From assembly GCA_905372155.1 (NCBI GenBank), contig CAJPNZ010000012.1, forward strand, positions 1 through 49,856: 49,856 bases of DNA, in the 5' to 3' direction. Position 1 is the stretch's first letter. Each line of letters begins with the position of its first letter. This document shows positions 9,618 through 17,604 of the stretch, one piece after another. The DNA is from Propionibacteriaceae bacterium. GTDB lineage: Bacteria > Actinomycetota > Actinomycetes > Propionibacteriales > Propionibacteriaceae. The notes beneath the pieces were generated by a model, which was given only the letters and a program-made list of their open reading frames with translations, was not told the DNA's origin and did no database searches. Position numbers and translations under genes: made by a program.

Positions 9618-9869
9618 ATGGCAATCAAAACCTTTGACGAGCGTATTTCCGACATGAAAGCGGCCCGCGAGGTCCGCGGCGACGTGCCTGGCCTGTTCCA
9701 CGCCAACATCAACGTGCTCAACCGCGAAACCCTCGAGGACGCCATGGAGAACCCGGAGAAGTACCCGAGCCTGACGGTGCGCGTCTCCGGCTACGCCGTG
9801 AACTTCGTCAAGCTCACCAAGGAACAGCAGCGCGACGTGCTGTCCCGTACCTTCCACCAGGGTTCCTGA
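9618..9869 (+). CDS. grcA: Glycyl-radical domain protein of split pyruvate formate-lyase (GrcA/YfiD-like)
   Basis: This 83-residue protein matches the C-terminal ~60 residues of pyruvate formate-lyase: NINVLNRETLEDAMENPEKY, then LTVRVSGYAVNF with the radical glycine at G58, then LTKEQQRDVLSRTFHQGS. Its first ~25 residues are charged and resemble no part of the lyase. In E. coli the similar but longer GrcA/YfiD replaces an oxygen-damaged radical domain of an intact lyase. Here the upstream lyase has no radical domain of its own, so this protein is inferred to be an obligatory subunit. AGGAG at 9605-9609 lies 8 nt before the ATG and the intergenic gap to pflB is 28 nt. The following gene for the activase begins immediately after the stop codon. 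The gene symbol is by domain similarity. Confidence 0.92.
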   Translation: MAIKTFDERISDMKAAREVRGDVPGLFHANINVLNRETLEDAMENPEKYPSLTVRVSGYAVNFVKLTKEQQRDVLSRTFHQGS

Positions 9870-10769
9870 GTGACCCAGACGACGGCATCGGCCGCAGCCG
9901 ACGGGATCACGGGCGAATACCGCCCCCAACCAGTTGTGTTGGATACCCCCCGGCTGCGGCCCGGTGGTTTCGGTGTGGCGGGCATCGACATCACCGACGA
10001 TCTTGAACGCCACGACCACTTGGAGCAGGTACGCTCCGGTGAGCTGGCGTCCATGCACTCGTGGGAGCTGGTGACCGGCGTCGACGGCCCCGGCACCCGG
10101 ATGACGGTGTTCCTCTCGGGATGCCCGCTGCGCTGCCTGTACTGCCACAACCCCGACACCATGTTCGCCGCCAAGGGCCAGCCGGTGCGGCTCAACGACC
10201 TGGTGGGCCGGTTGAAGCGCTACCGGAGGATCTTCCGCACCACGGGAGGCGGCCTCACGGTCTCGGGGGGCGAGCCCCTGATGCAACCCGCCTTCGTGGG
10301 CCGGCTGCTTCACGAGGCGAAACAACTCGGCATCCACACCGCGATCGACACCTCAGGTTTCCTGGGTGCCAACGCCTCCGATGCCCTCCTCGACGACCTC
10401 GATCTGGTACTGCTGGACATCAAATCCGGCATCCCCGAGGTGTACCGGAAGGCCACCGGCCGGGAACTGCAGCCGACCCTGGACTTCGCACGACGCCTGT
10501 CTGAACGCGGAACCGAGGAGGTGTGGATCAGGTTCGTGCTGGTTCCGGACCTCACCGACGCCGTCGAGAACGTGGAGGCGGTGGCCGGGATCGTGGAGCA
10601 GATCTCCGTCGTGACCCGGGTGGAGGTGCTGCCCTTCCACCAGATGGGCCGCGACAAGTGGGCCACCCTGAAGCTGCCCTACAAGCTGGCCGACACATCA
10701 CCTCCCTCGAAGGAATTGATCGAGAGGGTCAGGAACCAGTTCCGGGCGCGGGGAATCACCACCTACTGA
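9870..10769 (+). CDS. pflA: Pyruvate formate-lyase-activating enzyme (radical SAM)
   Basis: This 299-residue radical SAM enzyme abstracts hydrogen from the glycine of pyruvate formate-lyase to make the glycyl radical. The [4Fe-4S] motif is CPLRCLYCHNPDT (C-x3-C-x2-C). It is preceded by MHSWELVTGVDGPGTRMTVFL and followed by TTGGGLTVSGGEPLMQP and AIDTSGF, all typical of PflA. The GTG start directly follows the TGA of the glycyl-radical ORF with no spacer, so translation is probably coupled. Compared with the ~246-residue E. coli enzyme, there is an N-terminal extension of about 50 residues of unknown role. Its substrate would be the free or complexed 83-residue protein. Confidence 0.93.
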   Translation: MTQTTASAAADGITGEYRPQPVVLDTPRLRPGGFGVAGIDITDDLERHDHLEQVRSGELASMHSWELVTGVDGPGTRMTVFLSGCPLRCLYCHNPDTMFAAKGQPVRLNDLVGRLKRYRRIFRTTGGGLTVSGGEPLMQPAFVGRLLHEAKQLGIHTAIDTSGFLGANASDALLDDLDLVLLDIKSGIPEVYRKATGRELQPTLDFARRLSERGTEEVWIRFVLVPDLTDAVENVEAVAGIVEQISVVTRVEVLPFHQMGRDKWATLKLPYKLADTSPPSKELIERVRNQFRARGITTY

Positions 10770-10803
10770 CGAGCCGCGGCGCAGCCGCCCCCACCATGTC
10801 GGC

Positions 10804-11617
10804 ATGATCTGCACCCTCACCGACGGCTTCGACGCGGCAACCGTCGAAAGGATCCAGGCCCGCCTGGACGAGGTGGAACGCGACCACGGCGTCCGGGTGT
10901 TGTGGGCGGTCAAGTCCGGCAGCCGCGCCTGGGGGTTCCCGTCCCCGGACTCCGACTGCGACTGCCGGTTTTCTACGTGCGCCGCCACGACGACTACCTG
11001 TCGCCGTGACGTCCGCGGGACGTCATCGAGACTCCCTTGGACGATGTGCTCGACGTCAATGGCTGGGACCTGATCAAGGCGATCCGGCTCGCGGCGCGCA
11101 GCAACGCAACCGTCCTGGAGTGGTTGCGTTCCCCGTTGATCTGCCGCGGACAGCCCGCGTTCGCCGAGGAGCTGCTGGACGTGTGTCGCGCTGTGGTGGA
11201 TCACGATGCCATCCGGCGTCATTACCTCCACGTCGGCCGCGCTCACTGGAACCGGTCGGGCGCGGCCGAGGGCGGAAGGGTCTCCCTGAAGAAGTTGCTC
11301 TACGCCATCCGCCCCGCGGCGGCCCTGCACTGGACGCGCACGCTGGGTTCTCCGGTTCCCCCGATGAACCTGTCGGCGCTGCTCGAGGAAGCCCCCGGCC
11401 GAGGACGTCATGGACGCGATCACTGCCCTGGTCCGGGCCAAGGCGGTCACCCGCGAGCTCGGGGAGGGCGTCGTCCCGGAACCCATTCGCCGGTTCGTGC
11501 TGCACGAGTTCGGTCTGGTCGCAAAACCGACGTTCCGCGCCTGGGACCGGAGGCCCGGGAGAGGCGTCCGCGGCCTTCACCGACCTGCTCAGGCGATTCG
11601 AACCGACACACGCGTAG
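10804..11617 (+). pseudogene. Decayed nucleotidyltransferase (YcgL-type predicted nucleotidyltransferase)
   Basis: Pieces of one protein are spread over all three frames. The N-terminal piece has VLWAVKSGSRAWGFPSPDSD, the nucleotidyltransferase motif of COG3541-like proteins. The frame then shifts near 10972, reading FYVRRHDDYLSP, and hits an in-frame TGA at 11007-11009. The same frame continues RDVIETPLDDVLDVNGWDLI through LKKLLYAIRPAAALHW. A second shift near 11395 leads to ITALVRAKAVTRELGEGVVP, and a third near 11560 to AAFTDLLRRFEPTHA and stop at 11617. With several frameshifts plus a nonsense codon it cannot make the protein. The last three lesions are in different places, so a single sequencing error does not explain it. 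Confidence 0.85.
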
Positions 11618-11696
11618 AGATTTCCGTGAACGACCCGACAATTCCTCCGTGACAAGTAAAAGATCCTGTAATTGAGATAAGAGGCCAAATGGGTAC

Positions 11697-11720
11697 CATT
11701 ACCGCGAAAAACAGGTAATG
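11697..11720. promoter_or_regulatory. Inverted repeat over the DUF4032 promoter, with -10-like TAATGT
   Basis: CATTACC (11697-11703) and GGTAATG (11714-11720) form a perfect 7-bp inverted repeat with a 10-nt spacer. It overlaps the -10-like hexamer TAATGT (11716-11721), which lies 6 nt before the GTG start at 11728. It is a candidate operator or leader hairpin. Confidence 0.5.
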
Positions 11721-11727
11721 TTGGTTT

Positions 11728-13098
11728 GTGCCCAGATTCCTAGCTGCCAAGCCAGATGCAGCGCTGATCCGGCTGCCTTGGAACACGCCACTGGAGGCGT
11801 GGCCGACGCAGCACTTGGTCGCGCTGCCCCGAGGCATCTCCAGGCACGTGGTTCGTTTCATCCAGGTGGGTGACGAGATCCTCGCGGCCAAGGAGATCCT
11901 GGAGGAGGTGGCGGTACATGAGTACCGTCAGTTGACCGAGCTGAGACGTCTGGGGGTGCCGTCCGTTGAACCCGTAGGGGTGGTTCTCGGGCGACAGACC
12001 AACGATCGCGATCCCTTGGACCCGATTCTGTTGACCCGGCACCTGCCGTTCTCTCTTCCCTACAGGGCGCTGTTCTACTCAGGCGTGAAACTCGACACCG
12101 TGAACCGGCTGCTGGACGCCATGGTGGCGTTGTTCGCCCGGCTGCACCTGACCGGCTTCTACTGGGGCGACGTGTCCCTGTCGAACATCCTGTTCCGGCG
12201 CGACGCCGGCGAGTTCGCCGCCTACCTCGTGGACGCCGAGACAGGCGAGGTGCATCCCACCCTGACCGCCGGGCAGCGCGCCCACGACCTGGAGATCGCG
12301 CGCACGAACCTGTTCGGCGAGTTCTGCGACCTGGAGGCCGGTGGGATGCTGGATCCCTCACTGGACCCGCAGTGGCTGGTGGACACCATCGAGGAGCGCT
12401 ACCACAGCCTGTGGGCGGAGCTGACCGGGGTTGAGGAGTTCAGCGACTCCGAGATGTACCGGCTCGAGGGTCGGGTGCGTCGCCTGAACGCGCTGGGGTT
12501 CGACGTCGCCGAGATCGATGTGCAGACCTCCCCGGACGGCCGCACCATCCGCATGCAACCGAAAGTGGTTGAAGCCGGGCACCACGCTCGGCGCCTGATG
12601 CGCCTGACCGGGCTGGACGCGGAGGAGCATCAGGCACGCAGACTGCTCAACGATATGGACACCTTCCGGGCGAAACTGCCCGGGAACATGAGCGAATCGG
12701 TGATGGCCCACAAGTGGCTGACGGAGGTCTTCGAGCCCGCTGTCAGCCGCATCCCGGCCCATCTGGAGGGCAAACGCGAACCAGCGCAGTTCTTCCACGA
12801 ACTCCTGGACTACCGCTGGTACCAGTCGCAGCGGGAGAACCGGGAGGTCTCCATCGAGGAGGCCGCCACCGGCTACATCGCGGATGTGCTGGCCACGCTG
12901 CCCGACGAACACATGAGCAACGTGGAGCCCGTCGGGCAGGAACTGGCCAACAAGTACGACCCCTCCCAGGGATTCGTGGACGACCAGTACGAGAAGCCCT
13001 ACGACCCGTGGGAGGACGGCGCCAACGACCCGGCCATCCCCGTCACCTTCGGTTTCGACATCGATGCCCTGCGCGCCAAGGCGGCCCGGGATTCCTGA
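11728..13098 (+). CDS. DUF4032 protein with kinase-like fold
   Basis: This 456-residue protein belongs to the DUF4032 family, common in actinomycetes and distantly like lipopolysaccharide kinases. The N-terminal half has kinase-like landmarks: the conserved Lys in EILAAKEIL, then HLTGFYWGDVSLSNILFR, resembling a catalytic loop with the H/D residues altered, and YLVDAETGE in place of the DFG segment. The C-terminal half (about residues 215-456) is specific to the family and includes DVQTSPDGRTIRMQPKVVE. It ends in an acidic tail. The biochemical role is not established. GTG is the only sensible start and no ribosome binding site is seen, so the message may be leaderless. It is monocistronic and convergent with a methyltransferase gene. 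Confidence 0.85.
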   Translation: MPRFLAAKPDAALIRLPWNTPLEAWPTQHLVALPRGISRHVVRFIQVGDEILAAKEILEEVAVHEYRQLTELRRLGVPSVEPVGVVLGRQTNDRDPLDPILLTRHLPFSLPYRALFYSGVKLDTVNRLLDAMVALFARLHLTGFYWGDVSLSNILFRRDAGEFAAYLVDAETGEVHPTLTAGQRAHDLEIARTNLFGEFCDLEAGGMLDPSLDPQWLVDTIEERYHSLWAELTGVEEFSDSEMYRLEGRVRRLNALGFDVAEIDVQTSPDGRTIRMQPKVVEAGHHARRLMRLTGLDAEEHQARRLLNDMDTFRAKLPGNMSESVMAHKWLTEVFEPAVSRIPAHLEGKREPAQFFHELLDYRWYQSQRENREVSIEEAATGYIADVLATLPDEHMSNVEPVGQELANKYDPSQGFVDDQYEKPYDPWEDGANDPAIPVTFGFDIDALRAKAARDS

Positions 13099-13132
13099 TC
13101 GCCCCACCTCCGACGGGCTGCACCGATGCATT

Positions 13133-13750
13133 TCACCGTACCCTGCGTGAGGCGTGAAGCCTCTCGATGATGCCGTGGTGCAGCCTGCCGGTCTCGACGA
13201 CGGGAACCCCGAGGGCCTCGACGTAGCGTCTGGGACGCCGGGTCCAGTGCTCACCCTCGGTCAGGATGGTGATCGTCTGCAACGCCCACTGGCCGAGTCT
13301 GATGAACGGATTGGTGGATCCGACGTGGTCCGCGAGCAGCAGCGATCCCCCCGGTCGCAGCACCCTGACCATTTGCGCCACTCCGGCACGCGGGTCGGGG
13401 AAACCACACAACGAGAAGGTGCACACCACGGCGTCGAAGGACTCGTCCCCGAACGGCAGCCGCGCCCCGTCGGCCCGCAGCAGCTCGACCTCACACCGGG
13501 CGGTGGCCGCGCGTCTTCTCGCCAGCTGCAGCATGCCCTCGCTCAGGTCCACCCCGATCAGCTTCACCTCCGGTGGGTAGTGCGGCAGGTTGAGTCCGCT
13601 CCCGACTGCGACCTCGAGGACCTCCCCCACCGCCCTTTCGCACACCCATCGGCGGCTCGGCACCAGATAACGCTCCTCCACCCGAGCCACCCGCTCGTCG
13701 TAGCGAGTCGCGGTCCGGTCCCAGTAACGCCGCACTCTTTCAGTTCGCAT
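13133..13750 (-). CDS. UbiE-like SAM-dependent methyltransferase
   Basis: This 205-residue protein begins with VRRYWDRTATRYDERV and then has motif I VLEVAVGSGLNLPHYP, the acidic LIGVDLSEGM, LPFGDESFDAVVCTFSLCGF and MVRVLRPGGSLLLADHV. This is the Methyltransf_11/UbiE-type pattern. The C-terminal HWTRRPRRYVEALG segment resembles methyltransferases acting on lipids or phospholipid head groups, but the substrate cannot be assigned. GAGGA lies a little far (10 nt) from the ATG. It is convergent with the DUF4032 gene and upstream of no other gene on its strand. Confidence 0.85.
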   Translation of the reverse strand: MRTERVRRYWDRTATRYDERVARVEERYLVPSRRWVCERAVGEVLEVAVGSGLNLPHYPPEVKLIGVDLSEGMLQLARRRAATARCEVELLRADGARLPFGDESFDAVVCTFSLCGFPDPRAGVAQMVRVLRPGGSLLLADHVGSTNPFIRLGQWALQTITILTEGEHWTRRPRRYVEALGVPVVETGRLHHGIIERLHASRRVR

Positions 13751-13804
13751 GGTTTCAGGGTTCCTCTTCTCTTTTCTCCCGGCCGTCGGATTCGCGGCAC
13801 GGGC

Positions 13805-15070
13805 TCAGGGCCCCAGAAGTCCCAGCGGAACGACGGCCACCCCGTCCCGGCGCCGATAGGCATGCTCACCGGTTGTCAGGATCACAAGATCCGCGATCCG
13901 CTCCGGAACCGTCTCGCGCAGCCAGAGCAGGTGCCGCACATCGGCGTCCCCGGGGGCGGTGGTGAGCTTGACCTCGATCCCGACGCAACGGCCGTCGTGG
14001 CCCTCGACGATCAGATCGATCTCATGCCGTCCCCGATCCGTCCGGAGGTGAGATGTGGTGGCCTCCGCCGTCTGGGCCAGCACACGGACCGTCAACGTGG
14101 CCAGGCTTTCGAACAGCGCGCCCAGAAGACCACCGGCGTGGGGGGCGACAAGGCCGCCACGGAGAAGATCCACCTCCCTGACGCGAAGCAGTTGAGCAGC
14201 CAGAGCCGGATCAGCCAGCTGATGTTTCTCGCTGCGTCCCAGGTTGCGTATCCCGGTTCCGATAGGCAGCCATGGTGGCACCGGATCGAGCAGCCACAGG
14301 GATGTGAGCCAGTCCCGGTAGTTGATGGCCGTTGCCTTCGTCGGGAGATCACCGTCTCCCGGGGTGGCGTCGCGTCGGATGTTCTCCCAAGTGCTCGTGG
14401 AGGACGATGCGTGGGCATACGCAGCGGCCCAGGCACGCAGAGTGGCCGGGCGTCGCACCTGGATTCCTCGCTCCTCCGCCAAGTCACGGGAAAGAGCTCG
14501 TGTCAGGTACGATTCGAGTTGCACCCGTCTGGCCCGGTTGCCGAGTGAGCGGATACCCGGGAACCCGGAGGATTCGATCTCCCTGACGTAATCGGCGAGT
14601 TTCAAATCGCAGGCGCCTTCCACCGGAGTGTGGGATCCCGTCAGAAGTTCCGCCAAACTGACCGCGGGTTGCACGAGACAGCGTTCAGGTAAAGACATCG
14701 GCCGCATCCGCAAGGACACGATCCTGCCCGCCCCCGAATGGGTCCTGGCGTTCCCGGGCGTGGCGCTTCCCGCCAGCAGGAATGTCCCAGGGGCAGCTCC
14801 ATCGTCAACCGCCCGGCGAACCGTGTCCCAGGTCCACGGCAGTCGTTGCCACTCGTCCACCAGTATGGGAGGCCTGCGACCAATCCAGGAGTACGGATCT
14901 CCCTCGAGCATGATCGCGGTTTCGGGCTGGTCGACCCGCAGCACCGTCCCCGCGCGCTCCAGCCCCGTGGCCGTTTTCCCAACCCCTTTGGGACCGTCCA
15001 GCGCGATCGCCGCCAGATCCGGCATCAACACGTCCAGTTCATCGTCGATCAGACGTCTCATGTATGCCAC
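13805..15070 (-). CDS. AAA ATPase with DUF4143 (nuclease-like) C-terminal domain
   Basis: This 421-residue protein starts with an AAA_14-type P-loop: Walker A ALDGPKGVGKT and Walker B PPILVDEWQRLP, then LLAGSATP (sensor-like). The C-terminal half is DUF4143: GLLGALFESLATLTVRVL followed by TDRGRHEIDLIVEG and IGIEVKLTT-like residues (D..E.K), resembling a PD-(D/E)xK fold. Such proteins are widespread and often found in variable genomic positions; a role in DNA or defence-related processes is suspected but unproven. The start is ATG at 15070; a -10-like TATAGT lies on this strand at 15099-15094, inside the first of three 14-bp repeats. It diverges from cysS. Confidence 0.85.
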   Translation of the reverse strand: MAYMRRLIDDELDVLMPDLAAIALDGPKGVGKTATGLERAGTVLRVDQPETAIMLEGDPYSWIGRRPPILVDEWQRLPWTWDTVRRAVDDGAAPGTFLLAGSATPGNARTHSGAGRIVSLRMRPMSLPERCLVQPAVSLAELLTGSHTPVEGACDLKLADYVREIESSGFPGIRSLGNRARRVQLESYLTRALSRDLAEERGIQVRRPATLRAWAAAYAHASSSTSTWENIRRDATPGDGDLPTKATAINYRDWLTSLWLLDPVPPWLPIGTGIRNLGRSEKHQLADPALAAQLLRVREVDLLRGGLVAPHAGGLLGALFESLATLTVRVLAQTAEATTSHLRTDRGRHEIDLIVEGHDGRCVGIEVKLTTAPGDADVRHLLWLRETVPERIADLVILTTGEHAYRRRDGVAVVPLGLLGP

Positions 15071-15093
15071 GTCGCCTCCTTCCGCAGGCGTCT

Positions 15094-15153
15094 ACTATAC
15101 TTTTTCGTCGTTCCAAACTGTACCTATCCGACACCAGTTACTGTACTTTTCCG
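15094..15153. repeat. Three 14-bp direct repeats with exact 23-bp period
   Basis: ACTATACTTTTTCG (15094-15107), ACTGTACCTATCCG (15117-15130) and ACTGTACTTTTCCG (15140-15153) share the pattern ACTRTACYTWTYCG and recur exactly every 23 bp. They fill the gap between the divergent DUF4143 ATPase and cysS genes. The first copy contains a minus-strand TATAGT that could be the -10 of the ATPase gene. The phasing, about two helical turns, suggests cooperative binding of a regulator on one face of the DNA. Confidence 0.75.
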
Positions 15154-15209
15154 CCATCAGGGATCGCGTGATTTCGGGTCGTCCGCTGACGCCGGGCGCC
15201 GGGCGGCAC

Positions 15210-15215
15210 TAGACT
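15210..15215 (+). promoter_or_regulatory. -10-like hexamer TAGACT, possible leaderless cysS promoter
   Basis: TAGACT ends 7 nt before the GTG start of cysS at 15223. No typical Shine-Dalgarno sequence at proper spacing is seen. Confidence 0.45.
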
Positions 15216-15222
15216 CCGCAGG

Positions 15223-16653
15223 GTGAATCTGCGCCTGTACAACACCGCCACCCGAGCCGTCGAGGAGTTCGTTCCCCTGGTCCCCGGGAAGGTGTCGATC
15301 TACCACTGTGGATTGACGGTGCAGGCCTCACCGCATCTCGGGCACATCCGCAAGGAAGTGGTCTTCGACGTGCTGCGCCGCTGGTTGACGCATCAGGGAC
15401 TCGACGTCACAGTCGTCGCGAACGTCACCGACATCGACGACAAGATCCTCGCCAAGTCCGCGGAGGCAGGTATCGAGTGGTGGGCGCACGCCTACCGCTT
15501 CGAACGGGAACTGCACGACGCCTACGCCGCGCTCGGGTGCCTGCCCCCCACCTACGAGCCGCGCGCCACCGGTCACGTCCCGGAGATGATCGAGCTGGTG
15601 GAGGAACTGCTGGAACGCGGCCACGCCTACGTTGCCGACGACGGTTCCGGGGACGTCTACTTCGACGTGCGATCCTGGCCGCGTTACGGGGAACTGTCAG
15701 GCCAGAAGGTCGACGAGATGGCCGCCGCGGAGGACGCCGATCCGCGCGGCAAACGCGATCCCCGCGACTTCGCGCTGTGGAAGGGACGCAAACCCGAGGA
15801 ACCCGAGACCGCGTCCTGGCCCACGCCCTGGGGCAGGGGACGTCCCGGCTGGCACCTGGAGTGCTCCGCCATGTCCGGGAAATACCTCGGCGACACCTTC
15901 GACATCCACGGCGGCGGCATCGATCTGCGTTTCCCGCACCACGAGAACGAACTGGCCCAGTCCGCTGGGGCCGGACGCGGTTTCGCCCGGGTGTGGATGC
16001 ACAACGCCTGGGTGACGATGGCGGGCGAGAAGATGAGCAAGTCGCTGGGAAACACCGCCTTGGTCTCGGAGGTCACGAAGGCCTTCGATCCGCGCGCGGT
16101 GCGGTTCTTCCTGCTGGCCCCCCACTACCGCAGCCAGATCGAGTTCTCCCCCGCCGACGAGCAGACCCGGGGTTCCCTGGCCGAGGCGGAAAAGGGCATC
16201 GAACGCATCGACTCCTTCCTGGCTTCCGCCGGCAAGCGCGGTTTGGCGCACGGCACGCCAGGGGGACCGTTCTGGGAGGCGTTCGAGGCCGCGATGAACG
16301 ACGACCTGGCCACCCCGGCCGCGGTGGCCACGCTCTTCGAGGCCGTGCGGGCGGGGAACAAGGCCCTGGGCGACGGCGACCCGGGGGCCGCCGACCTGTA
16401 CGCCACGGTCGCCGAAATGACCAGCATCCTGGGAATCAACCCCGGTGACGCCCCGTGGGCCACCGCCCCCGGGGGCGACGACCTGACCCCCGTCGTGGAC
16501 CGGCTGGTCTCCACGCTGCTGGAGCAACGCGCCGAGGCCAGGGCCGCCAAGGACTGGGGACGCGCCGACGCCATCCGCGACACCCTCACCGAGGCGGGAT
16601 TGAGCATCACCGACACCCCGGAAGGGGCTCGCTGGAGTCTGGAGAAGAAGTAG
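15223..16653 (+). CDS. cysS: Cysteinyl-tRNA synthetase
   Basis: This 476-residue class I synthetase charges tRNA-Cys. The HIGH-type motif is SPHLGHIRK, following IYHCGLTVQ, whose cysteine is a zinc ligand. Other zinc-site parts are WHLECSAMSG and DIHGGGIDLRFPHHENE. The KMSKS motif is GEKMSKSLGN. The C-terminal anticodon-binding DALR part ends EARAAKDWGRADAIRDTLTE. Length is normal for bacterial CysRS. It starts at GTG and is directly joined to rlmB (TAG then ATG with no gap). Unlike in many actinobacteria, it is not next to ispD-ispF, which lie about 20 kb away in this window. Confidence 0.96.
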   Translation: MNLRLYNTATRAVEEFVPLVPGKVSIYHCGLTVQASPHLGHIRKEVVFDVLRRWLTHQGLDVTVVANVTDIDDKILAKSAEAGIEWWAHAYRFERELHDAYAALGCLPPTYEPRATGHVPEMIELVEELLERGHAYVADDGSGDVYFDVRSWPRYGELSGQKVDEMAAAEDADPRGKRDPRDFALWKGRKPEEPETASWPTPWGRGRPGWHLECSAMSGKYLGDTFDIHGGGIDLRFPHHENELAQSAGAGRGFARVWMHNAWVTMAGEKMSKSLGNTALVSEVTKAFDPRAVRFFLLAPHYRSQIEFSPADEQTRGSLAEAEKGIERIDSFLASAGKRGLAHGTPGGPFWEAFEAAMNDDLATPAAVATLFEAVRAGNKALGDGDPGAADLYATVAEMTSILGINPGDAPWATAPGGDDLTPVVDRLVSTLLEQRAEARAAKDWGRADAIRDTLTEAGLSITDTPEGARWSLEKK

Positions 16654-17604
16654 ATGGCAGGAAACTCGAGACGACCCGGGGCCAGGAGCCGCGGCAAGGG
16701 CAACACCGCGGGTTCGGGCGGGCGGATCCGCCGTTCGCTGCGGGGCAAGGGCCCCACCCCGAAGGCCGAGGACCGCGTCTACCACAAGGCGTACAAGGCC
16801 AAACAGGAGGCTTTGAAACGCCAAGCGAACCGCCCGAAAGCGAAAACCGGCCACGCCCCGGTGGGGGTGGATTGGGTGGTGGGTCGCAACCCGGTGTTGG
16901 AGGCCCTCACAGCCGGTCTGCCCGTGAAGCAGGCCTACGTCGCCGAGGGGGCTGAGCGCGATGACCGGCTCCGCGACATCCTCAAGTTCGCGGCCGAACA
17001 CTCGCTCCCGCTGCTGCAGGCAACTCGGGCCGAACTGGACCGGGTGACCGGCGGTCTCGTCCACCAGGGGGTGGCCCTGCAACTTCCCGCCTTCGACTAC
17101 ACGGATGTCGAGGACATTTTCGACGCGGCCTTCGAGGTTCCGTCGCGGGGTCTCGTCGTGGCCCTCGACCAGGTGACGGATCCCCGCAACCTGGGCGCGA
17201 TCATCCGGTCGGCGGCCGCCTTCGGCGCGCAGGGGGTGGTAATCCCGGCCCGCCGGTCGGCCTCCATGACGGCCGCCGCGTGGAAGACCTCCGCGGGAGC
17301 GGCGGCACGCATTCCCGTCGCGAGGGTCACGAACCTGAACCAGATGCTGCGCCGCGCCTCCGGGGCCGGTTTCACCGTCGTCGGTCTGGCCGGTGAGGGC
17401 GACACCCCGCTGTCGGGCATTCCGGGGCTCGACGGCCCCGTCGTGGTGGTGGTCGGTTCCGAGGGTGAGGGCCTGGCGCGTCTGGTGCGGGAGAACTGCG
17501 ACGCCCTGGTCTCGATCCCCATCACCTCCGCTGTGGAGTCGCTCAACGCATCGGTGGCGGCTTCCATCGCGCTCTACGAGATCGGTCAGCAGCGGGTCTC
17601 GTAG
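16654..17604 (+). CDS. rlmB: 23S rRNA (guanosine-2'-O)-methyltransferase RlmB (SpoU family)
   Basis: This 316-residue protein has a basic, Arg/Lys/Gly-rich N-terminal extension of about 60 residues, then the substrate-binding domain WVVGRNPVLEALTAG. The SPOUT catalytic domain follows: VVALDQVTDPRNLGAIIRSA (motif 1), VVVVGSEGEGLARLVRENC (motif 2) and IPITSAVESLNASVAASIALYE (motif 3). RlmB methylates G2251 (E. coli numbering) in the ribosomal P loop. It sits immediately after cysS in the same transcription unit. The final 19 bp overlap the 3' end of the convergent isomerase gene. Confidence 0.94.
   Translation: MAGNSRRPGARSRGKGNTAGSGGRIRRSLRGKGPTPKAEDRVYHKAYKAKQEALKRQANRPKAKTGHAPVGVDWVVGRNPVLEALTAGLPVKQAYVAEGAERDDRLRDILKFAAEHSLPLLQATRAELDRVTGGLVHQGVALQLPAFDYTDVEDIFDAAFEVPSRGLVVALDQVTDPRNLGAIIRSAAAFGAQGVVIPARRSASMTAAAWKTSAGAAARIPVARVTNLNQMLRRASGAGFTVVGLAGEGDTPLSGIPGLDGPVVVVVGSEGEGLARLVRENCDALVSIPITSAVESLNASVAASIALYEIGQQRVS

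Noticed and set aside
13154..14548. 464-codon plus-strand open frame
   Set aside because: It is antisense to the methyltransferase and the DUF4143 ATPase, with low-complexity composition and no recognisable motif.
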